A stretch of 64,000 bases of DNA from Nicotiana tabacum (Eukaryota > Streptophyta > Magnoliopsida > Solanales > Solanaceae): assembly GCF_000715075.1 (NCBI RefSeq), contig NC_134088.1:744001-808000 (forward strand), given 5' to 3'. Numbering within the stretch: the stretch's first letter is position 1; every line of letters starts with the position of its first letter. Shown here in pieces: positions 44,825 to 57,400 of the stretch. The notes beneath the pieces are model-generated. The model made no database searches and had not been told where the DNA came from. It saw only the letters and a list, made by a program, of their open reading frames with translations. The translations under genes were made by a program, and so were the position numbers.

Positions 44825-46351
44825 ATGGTCAGCGAGTAAAACACTGTTGGGGTGGTGATATTAAACGTCACAAGACCTCGATAGAATTGGTTGTTGCATA
44901 ATGACGTGTTGAGTCGTGCCGCGATGTTAAATTAGGCGCTTGTTGGGAGGTAACCCAATGACTAACATCACTAACTTTTAATTGTAGTTTAACATCACTA
45001 ACTTTTAATTGTAGTTTAGGATTATTAGATTTTATATGTATAATGTTTTTAGTCAGGTGCAACCAAGAATTTGGCATAAAATTAGTGTACAATGATGTAG
45101 GGGGTGAATGGTGAGCTAAAAAATCAAAAAATATGCTAACTCTGTGAAACATTGGCCTACAGCGTAGCATGGGGCGTCTTCCACACACCGCACTAGGAAT
45201 AATTGTATAGATGAGGCAGAATATAAAATTTTTGGAGCAGCTAAGATTTTTGGCCTATCGCGCCGCGGGGTACGCCACGGAAGTCTAGTTTTATATAAAA
45301 TAATAAAAAATTATTGCTTAAATCCGAACCCCCTCCCTTTATTTCATTATTTCACTCCTCAAACTCTCTTCTTCTCTATCACTAAACTCAAGCACCCCAA
45401 CCAAACAAATTCATTCAAAGATTCATCCACAAATCCTTCTTCTTCTTGCAAGGTAAGTATTCTCTTCTCTCTTTTCCTTCAAACTAGTAGTATTTCATTT
45501 TGTATTTCTTTCTTATTTTCAAGTATATTTGTATAAACCCTAGCAAGAATTGTGTTCATAATCTTCTTTTAGTTTCTTTTGTTAATATTGTTAAAAATAG
45601 TATTAGAAACTTAGCTTGTATATTCTTTTTGGGGTTATGGAGGATTTGAAGGTGTGTTGAGGTGAAATGAGTTGAGTTTCTTGTTGAAGATTGTTAAGGA
45701 GTGTACTAATCCGAAAATGCATATAAGAAAGTGAAAATTGTGTATTGAATATTATTTTGAAGATGTGGTGATGTTATAGTTGTGATGAGAGGCATATTGG
45801 TGTTGTTGATATGGTGATTAGGCCTCTTTTGAAGTTGAAATTTTAAGGAAAAAAGACATGCTTACAATGTATTTGTTAAAATGTCTAAGTGACATAAAAT
45901 TGAGTAATGTTGCAAATTGAGAAACAAATTGCATTGTGAGATATTATTATTGATAACAACTATAACATTAGGCCAAGCCGTGATTTTTCCGCTTTCTTTA
46001 TGTAAAAATGAGATGTAAGATTCATGCTAATGTGCCTATGTAGTATATTTTGTATATAAATTTTGAATTTTGTAAAATAGACAAATTTCTTTTTATGTTT
46101 ATGTTTAATATTAATTTAGCTTGTAAAATCTAGAAGTTTTTGATTTTTATTTTATTTTTAATTGTTGCAAGTCTCTTTAATGATTGGGTAGGCCGATAAG
46201 CATTATATCATTCTAATTGAAGAACATGGTAGTCTGAATCCCTGTTATACCTCCTAAGTGTCAACATAATATAATATAAGTGTGGGGTATTTACTCCACT
46301 TGCTCTTAAAATAATTTTGTGTATCTTTAACTAATATATCGTATTGTATAG
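44825..46351 (+). other. Athila spacer after integrase, with possible intron
   Basis: Non-coding. A 27-bp perfect tandem duplication lies at 44964-45017. CpG-rich words (GCGTAGCATGGGGCG, CGCGCCGCGGGG) occur at 45155-45285. A consensus 5' splice site GCAAG|GTAAGT lies at 45452/45453 after a CT-rich leader. A candidate acceptor, TTGTATAG|G, is at 46350, just before the env-like frame. An AAGTGTGGGGT motif is at 46278-46288. Confidence 0.65.
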
Positions 46352-47500
46352 GTATAATATCTCAGCGCCCAAGCAAAAGATCCAACGCTGGCTTAACTGA
46401 GGCTGCATCTACTAGCCGACGTGGAGGTAAAAGGGCACCACCTCCGACACCAGTGGAAGAGGAAGAGGAAGAGGAATACTTTGACCCTAATGCAGATGAG
46501 GTGCCAGAGTGTAAATATGAAATCAGGGCTATTCCAGCCCATACAATACAATGGTTCCAATCCTTCGTCCCTGCTGTGCCACCAACCCCAGAAGTTACCA
46601 TAGATGAAGCAAAGCTTGCCCGTAAGTATAATGCCATATATACTAACATTCGAGCTTTGGGTTTTGAAGGGTTGTTTCGCCAAGGTGATAGAGTGAACAT
46701 CAACTTGGTAAACGAATTTTATGCCAATTGGCAACCGGGCGGTGATTGAGACGCTAGCTATTAAGTCAGGGTCAGAAATAGAGTGATCCCATTTTCGTCA
46801 AAGGTCATAAATCAAATTATGGGTTTCACTGAACATTCACATAAGATGTTCCAGAGGTCGTGCGTAGACCAGATTACCCAGACATCTGCAAACAGCTATG
46901 TGGTGAAGATTCCTTTGCCTTGTGGACTAGAGATACAAATGAGTGTCACAAGGAAATGAAAAAGGAACTTTCCAGCGTCCTGCACGAGTCATTTTGAAGA
47001 TAATAAAAGCCAAAATCATGCCAACACAAAGTGATACAGACGTATTAAAACTAAAGGTTTGCTTGATTTATGCATTTTTAACAGGAATGTAGGCGGATTT
47101 TGGGAAAATTATGCTGGAACACATGTCAAAGGTGAGACCATTTCGAGGACGCTGCCTACACTATCCGACTATGATTACTCGGTTATTGCAGACACACTTC
47201 ATTGAAGAAGAGTATCACTATGATCAGCGGATAGAAGTAACATATCCTATCAGGGCGCTTGATGTCACGACTGTGATAGATCCACCTGCAGCTGCACTTA
47301 ACCCCGATCAAAGGTTTGTCCGAGTGGAAGAGACTTTGCAGATATTATTTGCTGACCTGCGCCTTCGCGCTTCTAGAGGGGAAGTGAACTTGGAAGAGTT
47401 GCAACAAAATCACCATTTATCTCCATTCACACAACAGTGGTTAGGAATGGCTCAGCATGGACAAATCCCACCGGATGAAGATGTGAACTCTATTCCGTGA
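46352..47500 (+). pseudogene. Athila env-like region (plant transposon protein domain), broken
   Basis: The frame opens just after the candidate acceptor and runs to 46749: a Ser/Arg-rich start, an acidic Glu run, then a domain ending LVNEFYANW, a hallmark of the putative plant transposon protein found after integrase in Athila elements. Stops and at least one frameshift follow. Reading resumes at 47111-47500 with PTMITRLLQTHF and a C-terminal LQILFADLRLRA segment. There is no obvious ATG for the first part, which fits a spliced leader. The function in Athila is not established, and no clear membrane segment is visible here. Confidence 0.7.
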
Positions 47501-49242
47501 GATGGTGAAGAATATTTGCGCACCTTTGAGGATGAAGATGCTTAGGCCAATGGCCTCAGAGAGTCTTTTCTGATCTATTTTTGATCTTTTCGCATTAGGG
47601 ACAATGCAAATTTTTTAAGTGTGGGGTGGTTGGCCCCTATTGTAATGTACTTACTTTTATATTTTTTGTATTTTGTTTGATTTTGTTTAGTTATTTTGTT
47701 TGATTTTGTTTAGTTTGTTAAAATTGCTTTTAATTTGTTTTGTTAGATTATAGTGTTGATAGATAGTAAGTAATCCTAATTTCGGTATAGATCCCTACTG
47801 GATTTTCTTGTTGAAAAATAAAGTCAAAATTCGAAAGAAAAAATTATATCCATCAGAAAAATTCGAAATTTTTGAGTTTGCAGTTTTTGTTTTGTTTTAT
47901 TTTCAGTTTAGTGTATGCTAGTTTTGGTTTAAAATAAAAATTTCTCTTTGGTTTTTCTTTACACCACGGTTCTTTTCCAAGGGTGTATTTGAACCGGGTA
48001 TAGTGTAATTTTTTTATTTCAATTGAATAAAAAGTTCCTAACTTACAGAGTTGATCTCCTCAAATGCACATGCTTTAGAAGTTATATGTACCTTATTTGT
48101 GATGTTCAAATCTCAGTTCTTGATTCTAAAATAAGTGCCTTAAATTGTGTATTTATAACTATGCTTAAATTCTTTGACTAGAGAGTCAAGAAAGATCCAA
48201 GCTTGAATGATTTGTGTGAGTGAGGTTGTTGAAATATTCTGTGCGTAACGGTTGATATCTAGAACTTGCCCTCAAGTGTTTTGCAAAGAGAAATAGTAGC
48301 ATTATTTAGTTTAGGAGATGATATAGGCATTTCTTTGTTGAACCAGTTTGATAATTATCTCCACCTAATTGTATATATCTTAGTCAAACCTTTTGAGCTG
48401 AGAATCCTATTTCTTTGGCATCCGCATTATAAACCTTACCAATTTATGTAAATATATCAGTTGTTTGAAACCTCTATCTCTTATGATCACTTAGTCTTAT
48501 TTTAATATTGTTAAAGTTGAGAAGAGATTTGTTGGTTTATTGAAAGAGTTTAATAAAAAAAAGAGTGAAGAATAATTCATATATGTGTATATATGTATAT
48601 ATATATATATATATAGGGGTGAATTTTCTGTGCGTAACAGTCCCTAACTTATGGTGCTTAAAGAAAAGGGGATTTGTTGTTAGTATGAAAAATCTCAAAA
48701 AGGTTGGAGATGGTTTAACATAAGAGTAATGCTGAAATTGTGAAATGAAATGGTGTATATATGAAGTGCTCAAAGAGATGTAGCTACTACATTCTATATT
48801 TATCACACCCTTCCTCAGCCTGCATTACAACCAGTTAAAGTCCTATTTGATCCTTGATTGAATAAGCTCAATTAGTAGAGTACTACACTAGGGGCAAGCA
48901 TATGGTATGTCATCTGTTGCACATGAATTTCAATTTTGAGAGTGAGTTAATTATTCCTATTTTGAGTTCCTAAATATTTGTGAATACTATGTTGAGAGGA
49001 ACTAGTCTATATTAGTTGTGGGAGGGCAAATGATTTGTGAAAGCAAGGAAACGTTTTGACTTTTGTGTTAGAGTAAGTGAGCAAGTTATAAAAATGCGTG
49101 GAACTTGTGAGTCATGTCTTCAGGATTGAACTATTATGAATTGGTACTTAAGTGTTGGCATGTGTTGTTAGAGAAATTGTTTGATAAAAAGGTCGTCCTT
49201 ATGTGAAATGTATGTTAATTGCTCGAGGACAAGCAATGGTCT
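47501..49242 (+). other. Athila spacer between env-like region and 3' LTR
   Basis: AT-rich and without convincing ORFs. Carries a second AAGTGTGGGGT motif (47617-47627) after GGGACAATGCAAA, and a short (TA)n run at 48590-48614. Nothing else recognisable. Confidence 0.6.
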
Positions 49243-49252
49243 AAGTGTGGGG
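49243..49252 (+). other. Athila polypurine tract
   Basis: AAGTGTGGGG directly precedes the LTR start TGTTGATC. The same motif occurs twice more upstream in the element. Confidence 0.75.
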
Positions 49253-50697
49253 TGTTGATCATAGGCTAAAAACATGTATTTTACTCGTTGTAACAACACT
49301 TTAATTATTGCATTTTACAAAGGTTTGAGCTTAAATGATAATGAATTGTACTAAATTCAAGCTTTATGCCTTGAAGGAAGCTAATCCGACTTAAGAACTA
49401 ACTTTGGGATGAATTTGATTGATTTGGGGCTTTGAAGTCTAAGTAAAATCTAAATAAATCAAGTTGAGATCGTGTTCGGGGGTCGCAAAGCAAGACCGTA
49501 TAGAAAAACAAATGAAAAAATGAAGCAGCGCAAAATTTTGCACTGCCGCGTCGAGGGGGGCGCCGCGTGGGGTGCCGTGGCAGTGCAAATATTTTTGCTG
49601 CATTGTTTTGCTCCGTTAAAATGCATTCTTCCTCTGTCCAATCCATGTACGTGTCACACGGGGCATCGCAGGGCGCGCCGCGGGTGTGTAAAAATCACAA
49701 AATTATTCTATTTCGGACTAAAAAGGGCATACTTGTCAAAACCCCTTCCTACACGATTAAAAAGGAAAAAGCAGTGCCATTATTGGAGGAGACCTGTTTT
49801 TGGGAGAGAAAGAAGAAGGAGATTCATCTTGATCAAGAGAATCTAGGAGGAACATCAACTTAAAGCAAGGATTATAAGAGTTTTTCTAAACCTTCTCCTA
49901 GTATTTACTCATATTATGTTTAAGATTTGTATGGTTGATGTTTGTATCATTATGAGTAGCTAAAACCCCAAATATTCTGGGGTTATGAGTGTTAGATGAT
50001 TATGTTGTTTGAAGCTTAGATTGATGATCTTGAAATTATCGTTAAGGGTTGTTTATTTGATTCTGCTATTAATTATTTTACTGCGTAGCTAACAGCGAAA
50101 TACTATTTACGAATCTTGAGTTGAACTTGAAAAAGGAAATTCTTGATTGCATATAGAATCAAATAGAGCAAGATCTGGATCCTGGCATCGGGTAAAAGAT
50201 TCGCGATTAATATAAAACTATACTTAATTGCCTTGTTTGATTGAGAAATAGGATTTGTAGATTCATTTGAGTTAATATTAATACTATAGAAATATAGGTA
50301 TTTATTTAACTTGAATAGGTGCATAAGAAATCGACAGATTCTTATGGATATTATTAACCCTATAATCAATAACCCCTCTAATTCAATAAATTATTTTTAA
50401 GCTAAAAACGTAGCATGATCTCTAGCAAGCCCATAACCCCGGGATATCTCTTTTATTAATTGTTAAAAGAAAAATTCATAAGTGGCATAGTAACTTTGCA
50501 TTGTATTATTGTTTGTCTACTAGTTAAATTGTAAATTGGTTATTTATGTATTTTGTGATGAATTAGCTTGAATCGATAATTGTTTGAGTTTGCATCAGTC
50601 GTTAAGTTAATCACAAGTTCTCGTGGGAATGATACTCTACTTATTGCTGTATTACTTGAAGATCGCGTACATTTGTGTGAGTGTTTTGGTCACAACA
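49253..50697 (+). repeat. Athila 3' LTR (1445 bp)
   Basis: TGTTGATCATAGG to GGTCACAACA. Includes a CpG-rich block (CACTGCCGCGTCGAGGGGGG, CGCGCCGCGGG) at 49540-49690. The last 121 bp match the 5' LTR remnant. Confidence 0.9.
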
Positions 50698-52127
50698 ATA
50701 ATACTGGAATACTGAATAGGACTTGACTGAGACATGTATTCTTCAACTGATTATGACACTGAAACGTCAACTATTTATGGCATACTAAGTAATCTATACT
50801 AAGACTCGGGGGCATCAAACCCAAGTCTATATTGAATACACACTAAGCTCACAACGTTTATAATGAAAGTCATGAACGAGTTATGAAGCTAGAAAATAAA
50901 AGTTCTACAACTATTCAAGGAACCAGGCTAAACTATATTTCTGAGGCAATTAGTTACGTCGTAAAAGAAACGTAGTGTAGGGAGAATCATTAACATTCCC
51001 AAACATAGAGAGTTAGTCTCACATACCTTAACTTCCTGCTCTTGAGCATAATACAACATTCACCAACCCTTTCAACTTTAATCTATATCAATACAAGTCA
51101 AAGGGATTCCAAATTAGCAACAATATTCATATTTTGGTCACTTAGGCATTTTATCAAACACTTGGTTTCATAAAGCTTCATGTTCTCTATAAATGGTGCT
51201 TCTACACCCAATAACCCATTCTCTTACTCCTAGATAAATTCTAAAGTCTCAAATGGTTATAATCAACATCATTCTTTATTACCCATAAGGTAAACAACAC
51301 CATTAATGAATAATCAACAATCAACACCCCAAATCTATAATCGTTCATGCTTTTCTACCAAACACATCAACTCATATCTCATGAACTAGGGTTTATAATC
51401 ATTAAATCAATGCTAGAATCAATTAAAGGGTGAAGACATTACCTATTTGAAGTTCAATCCCCTTAAATTCGAGTTCTAGGGTTCCTTCTCTCAACAATGA
51501 TGTTCCAATTGAATATCTAATGATATGGAGGGTTTACCCATGTTAATAAGATGTTGGGAAATTGAAATTAACTTAGAATCACCATAAGAACTTACCTGGG
51601 GTGGTGGAGGGACCCTTAAGGAGATAGGTTTTTGAGAGCTTCCCTTTCTAGAGCAAGTGTTTATGTTTTGGGGATGTAGGGGATGAAATAGAGCTTAAAG
51701 AATGATTTCCCAAGTCTGCCAATGCGCCCCTGTAGGCCTGACCGCGTTCCCGACCGCGGTAAATAGCAGGAACACTACCTCACGACTGTGGTGGTTGCGC
51801 ACTGTTCTTTAAAATGGGCATAACCTTTTGCATAGAGATTCGTTTGGGCTCCACAATACATCATTAGAAAGACAGTTCAAAGGCCTACAACTTTCATGCT
51901 TAGAGTTTTCCCAAATTCCTTACACATTTTCACTAAACCCTACTGGAAGATGAACCTTCTACAAACTTAGTCGATTTTGTCGAATCTTATGCACCTCACT
52001 TTCCATCTTGATTCTAAAACAACTATTTTCACCAATAATCATTCCTCTAGGACTTCATATGTCAAAAATATCAAATTAGTACCCATTTAACATATCCACA
52101 CCTAGTTCGAATGTACGAGGTGTTACA
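50698..52127 (-). repeat. X: gypsy LTR fragment, minus strand
   Basis: On the minus strand it starts TGTAACACCTCGTACATTCG at 52127, a typical gypsy LTR beginning, and runs 1430 bp until cut by the Athila 3' LTR. Contains a CpG-rich patch (CCGCGGTCGGGAACGCGG) near 51745-51765. No primer site, coding region or second LTR is in the window. Confidence 0.7.
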
Positions 52128-53682
52128 AGACCAAACACTTACCTCAAGCCAACGAGTATTTCAAAGCTCAATCGCCGCTTTACCTCTCAATACCACCACC
52201 AATCCACTCGTATCGAGCCATAATTAACTTAATAACATCAATAAATGCTAAAGAAATCAATTCCAATGCATGATTATAGGTTTCCCGACATTTTTTCCAA
52301 AAAGTCAAAAACCCGACCCCGAGCCTGCTGGTCCAAACCCGAAATTTAGACCAAAACCTGATTACCCATTCACTCGCAAGCCCAGATATATTTGGACCCC
52401 GACCCCAAATTGAGGTGTAAATCTCCAATTTATAAAAATCTCTAATTTTACCCAAAACCCCAATTTCTACCATATAAATCTTAGATGTTTTGTTGGAAAT
52501 TCATGAAATGTGATGGGTAATTGAAAGAAAGTGGATTAGGATCACTTACTTAAGTTCTGGGGAAGATTTGGTCTTGGGAGAATCGCCTCTAGGGTTCTAG
52601 GGTTTGAAAAATGGTGAAAATCTCGTCTAAGTTATGTTTTGAACAGCTGTAGATGTTGCAATTGCGACCTGAGCTTCGCAAATGCAAGAAAAGTTTCGCA
52701 ATTGCGAACTCTTTGCATTTCTGCTGCCTTCGCAAATGCAAAGGTAATGTTCGCAATTATGAATAGGGACCCCGCAAATGCGACAAAAGGGATCGCAATT
52801 AGATCACTGTCCCCCTCCTCCCCTTTCTTCGCAATTGCGAAGAAGTATTCGCAAATGCGATCATTGTTGGCCCAGGTCTTCTTCGCAATTGCAATAAAGA
52901 CCTCACAATTTACATGACTGTCAAGCTCGCAAATGCGAAGCCTGATCTCGCAATTGTGAGATCAGATGCCTGCTACAGGTACCAATTACACCAGCAAAAA
53001 TCCTTAAATCCAAAACACTCCGTAGCCTATCTAAAACTCACCCGAGCCATGGGGCTCCAAACCAAATATGCACACAAGTCTAAAAATATCATACGGACTT
53101 GCTCGTGTGATCAAATCACCAAAATAATACCTAAAACTACGAATTCAACACCAAAACACATGAAATTTTCAAGATAATTTCAAAACTTCTATTTTTTCAA
53201 CTCAATGTCCGAATCACATCAAATAACCTCCACTTTTTACCAAATTTCACAGATAAGATTAAATTGTCATAACGGACCAGTACCAGCTTCAGAACCAAAA
53301 TACGGGCCTGATACCTAGAAGATCAAATCTTTTGAATTATTGCATTTTTAGACTTATCAATTTCTTTCAAAAAATTTATTTCACGGGATAAGAACCTTGG
53401 AATTCGATTTTGGGCATACGCCCAGGTCCCATATTTTACTACGGACCCTCCGGGACCGTCAGAACATGGGTACGGATCTGTTTACCCAAAATGTTGACCG
53501 AAGTGAACTAAAATCAACTTTTAAAGGCAAAAATCATTATTTTCTCAAATTTTCACATAAAGGCTTTTTGGAATCTAGCATGGACTATGCACGGAAATCG
53601 AAAAGAGATAAAAGGAGATTTTTAAGACCTTAGAATGTAGAATTAACTTTTAAATAACAAGATGACCTTTTGGGTCATTACA
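52128..53682 (-). repeat. E3 5' LTR, promoter-proximal part
   Basis: Resumes the LTR broken at 39354, with about 21 bp missing relative to 31053-31073 of the 3' LTR. Ends, or on the minus strand starts, with TGTAATGACCC at 53682. Contains the CGCAATTGCGAA cluster at 52655-52965. Confidence 0.9.
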
Positions 53683-53685
53683 AAA

Positions 53686-54005
53686 CCAGAATACTGTGAA
53701 ACTTGATTGATGATTGGCCATTGCTGTAAAGAGATAAGGCAACATGAAAATGCAAAAATTGTAAGGATCAATGTGCAAAAGAAAGTATGGCAAGTCAAAG
53801 GGGCAACATGCCAAATGCGAGAAAAGAGAAAGATAAAGAGAAAGCAAACACAAAAAAAGGAAAGCAAGCAAAAACTGAAAACAATGAGGGATGGCAGGAA
53901 GTTGAAGGAAAATCAGCAGCAAAAACAACACATGTAATTGATGATGGAAGGATGAGCATAACAAATTGTTTTAATGTCCTCAACAAGCAGAGTGAGAATC
54001 AGTAG
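53686..54005 (+). pseudogene. LINE ORF1 C-terminal part
   Basis: Begins with a second, diverged copy of the zinc-knuckle segment (PEYCET, stop, LMIGHCCKEIRQH). After a frame change it reads a Lys-rich tail and NNEGWQEVEGKSAAKTTHV (near 53885), closing with a TAG at 54003. It overlaps the last 105 bp of the left ORF1 part instead of continuing from it. Confidence 0.8.
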
Positions 54006-54089
54006 TAATCTGATCATGACAGACCAGTTGAGAGAGGCAAATGTAGTAGGAATGGGAACACAAGGGTAGTGCAAAATTTGTTCACTCAA

Positions 54090-57000
54090 CAATGAAAATA
54101 GTAGCTCAGAATATTAGGGGTCTTAATAAGAGTTTCAAGCAAAAGGAGTTAAGGATTCATCATTACAAATAAAATTAGCATCATGGCTATAGTTGAGCAT
54201 AGAGTTACTAAAGAAAAATGAAAGCAGATTATGAAGAAAATTGCAGCAGGCTGGAGCTGGGCTACCAACTATGATGGAAATGGTAAAGGAAGGATATAAG
54301 TAATATGGGATCCAAACATCATTCAGTTTAGTTGATTGTGGAAAAACAATCAACTGATACATGGAAAGGTGACTATTGGTGCAGGTAGTATATAGCTCTA
54401 TTTTACCGCAGTATATGGTTTACATACTATTGAAGATAGGAAAATCTTATGGCATGAACTAGAAGGAATCCATAATGGAACTAATGGGCATGGATTGCAA
54501 TGGAAGACTATATTGCAGTCTTGGGAGTTGAAGACAGGAAAAGTGATAATCCAGTGCAAGAAGTGGAAATAAGAGACTTTAGGGATTTCATATTAAACAA
54601 TGACATGAACGAACTAAAATATATAGGTAGTAAATACACATAGACAATCAACCATGTGTGGAGCAAAATAGATAGAGCCATAGTCAATATAGAATGGATG
54701 ACAACAATGAAACAAATAGAAATGGTAGTGATGGATCCTTTCATATCTGATCACACTCCTTTGAGTATTCATTTTGAGGAAACAAGACAAGGGGGGTCCA
54801 AAACCATACAGATTCTATACTTATGTAGCTGAGAATCCATAATTCTTAAAAGTGGTGGAGCAGGCATGGAATACATCCAATAAATGGCAAGGAATAGAGG
54901 AAGTGTGGCAGAAACTTAAACTGGTAAAGCAGGAGATGAAGAAGATGCATATAGAGGAGTTCAAAAAGGTCGGAGAGAAAGTTCAAACAATTAGAAGGCA
55001 ACTACAAGAGACACAAGAGGAAATACAGGATCCAAATTATCAAACATATTTGTTTGATACTGATAACGAGCTAAGAAGCAAATTGGAAAAATGAGGAATG
55101 ATACAGGAAAGTATTCTGAGATAAAAGTCAAGAAAACAATGGTTAAAGCTTAGAGATTCTAACAGTGCATACTTCTTTGCTTGTATAAAGAATATAACTT
55201 ATATGAATAGTATCAAAGTCCTCGTGAATCAAGATGGAAAGCTACTGCAAAATGAACAAGAGGTGAAGGAGGAAGTTGTTGGGTTCTATAAAGAACTACT
55301 GGGGAATGCTATTGAACAAATGCCTATGATCAATCCAGAAATAATGAGAAATGGCCCAATGATGATAAGAGAACAAAAATTGAAGCTAATAGAACCAATC
55401 ACCGCTGAGGAGTTTTGCAATACAATGAAGAACATAGATGACAATAAAGCCTCAGGATGTGATAGTTTCAATGCTTTTTTCTTTAAGAAAGCATGGTCGA
55501 TCATATAAGAAGAAGTAATTACTGCAACAAAAAAGTTTTTTGCCACTGGAGAGATATATAAGCCAATCAACTGCACTATTGTGACTTTGATCCCAAAGGT
55601 TAAAAGTCCAAGTTCAATTAAAGAGTATAGACATATCTCTTATTATACTATATTGTACAAGGTAATATCAAAGGTGCTCACTGCAAGGCTGTAGATGGTT
55701 ATGGATAGCCTTATTGATGTAAGTCAGGATGCCTTTGTGCTAGGAATAATTATTTTTGATAATATTATTCTAAGCCATGAGTTAGTGAAGAGATATGGGA
55801 GGAAGGGAATAACTCCAAGATGTATGACCAAACTAGATATGCAAAAAGCTTATAATTCATTAGAATGGTATTTTTTAAAGCAGATCCTAATAGCAATGAA
55901 CTTCCCTACCAGATTTGTGGAATGGATCATGAATTATCTTACTACTGTTCGATACACTATCTAGATAAATGGTAGGCCTACAAGTCCTTTCCCAGCAAGA
56001 AAAAATCTAAGACAAAGGGACCCATTGTCTCCATTCTTGTTTTTCTTAGCTATGAATTACCTAAGCAGACTACTTAGAACTTTGAAGAACCTGCCATATT
56101 TCAACTACCATCCAAGATGTGAGAAATTACAAATTATCTAGTTGGGGTTTGCTGATGATCTATTGTTGTTCTGTAGAGGAGATGAAGTATCTATCCAAAT
56201 TCTATACAATTGTTTCATGGAATTCTCTAAGGTGTCAGGTCTGAATGCAAATAAGAGTAAGAGCTCCATATATTTTGGTGGTGTGAGTTCAACATTGGAG
56301 CAGACTGTTAGGGATAAACTTGGCTTTTCAAAAGGAGAATTGCCTATAACATATTTGGGAGTCCCACTAAGCACAAAGAGAATGCCAATTATCCAGTTCC
56401 AACCATTGTTAGACAAGATGATTGGTAGAATAATATCATGGACTGCAAAGTTCCTTTCATATGATGGTCGAATTCAATTGATTAAGAGTGTCTTGCTGTC
56501 AATTCAAATATATTGGTCCTAAATATTTGTCTTCCCAAAGAAGGTGATCCATCTCATAAAATCAATATGCTGAAAGTTCCTATGGTCTAAGGGTGTTGAT
56601 GTGTCAAAAAAAGCTTTAGTTGCATGGGAAAAACCGTGTCAACCAAAAGCTAATGGGGGTTGGAACTTTCTAGACATTGCATTATGGAACAAGGCTTCTA
56701 TATGTAAATTGTTATGGAATCTAGCTCAAAAAAGGACAAGTTATGAGTGTAGTGGATTCATATTTACTATGGGAAAGGCAGAGATATAAGACATATCGAG
56801 GCTAATTAAGCTTCATGGCTAGTTAAAAAGATATTGAAGGCTAAGCAATACATGATAGATGTTGGTGTCAACATGGCAGAGATGTTCGAGAAGGAGTACA
56901 TAACCATCAATAGCATATACAAAATGTTCAGAAATGAACAACAGAAGATCCCTTGGAGGAAATTGGTATGCAATAATGGAGGAACGCCAACATGGAATTT

Positions 57001-57400
57001 TATTTTATATGTGGCTATACCGGGCAAGTTTAATACAAGATACAGACTAGCAAGATGGGGAGTGACTAATGAGTTACTGTGTCCTATGTGTAATACAGAA
57101 GAGGAAAGCATTGAGCACTTATTTTTCCAATGTACTTTTACAGCATCAATCTAGAGAAAGCTACTGCAGTGGATGGACATCAATAAGCAAACTATAAAGT
57201 GGAGTCAAGAAGTAGAATGGGCATACAATAATGCAAAAGGTAGATCAGTAAACACTGAGATTTACAGAATAGCTCTAGCAGGTTGTGTCTATTATGTGTG
57301 GCAGAAGAGAAATAATAAAAATTTTCGAGCTCAGCAGAGGCAAGCAGAGATACTGATAAAGCAAATTATACAAATGATATGGGGAGGGGCTACATGATAG
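54090..57400 (+). pseudogene. LINE ORF2 (endonuclease, reverse transcriptase), broken
   Basis: Starts MKIVAQNIRGLN at about 54091, an apurinic endonuclease N-terminus. VIWDP, TAVYGLH and SDHTPLSI (near 54745) mark the rest of the endonuclease. RT motifs follow: ASGCDSFNAFFFKKAW (near 55450), LIPKVKSPSSIKEYRHIS, LDMQKAYNSLEW and the catalytic FADDLLLF (near 56145). The zinc-binding RVT region (CPMCNTEEESIEHLFFQC, near 57080-57135) closes it. At least ten stops and several frame changes are present. It would nick target DNA and copy LINE RNA at the nick. Confidence 0.87.

Larger units (their letters stand above)
39366..50697 (+). mobile_element. Athila-type Ty3/gypsy element, 5' LTR mostly deleted
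   Basis: Plus strand: 121 bp of 5' LTR, a tRNA-Asp-type primer site, gag, protease, RT, RNase H, integrase, a spacer, an env-like region, a second spacer, a polypurine tract and a 1445-bp 3' LTR. The gag capsid block (FPFSVLGEAKEWL), the DLGAS protease and the post-integrase region place it in the Athila branch, not the chromoviruses. Only 11 bp of unassigned sequence (39355-39365) separates it from E3. No target duplication is found, which suggests a deletion across its left end. Confidence 0.9.
29799..53682 (-). mobile_element. E3: Ty3/gypsy Tekay-like chromovirus, minus strand
   Basis: Read on the minus strand from 53682: 5' LTR (53682-52128, then 39354-37931), primer site, gag, pol, polypurine tract and 3' LTR (32657-29799). 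The 5' LTR is split by LTR fragment X and an Athila element. The 3' LTR lacks its last 126 bp or so at the LINE junction, and no target duplication is visible. The LTR pair is about 88% identical where compared by eye, so this is an older insertion. Confidence 0.9.

Noticed and set aside
46362..46734. Two 113-codon minus-strand frames
   Set aside because: Antisense to the acidic Athila env-like region; their Ser/Phe richness reflects the complementary Glu codons.
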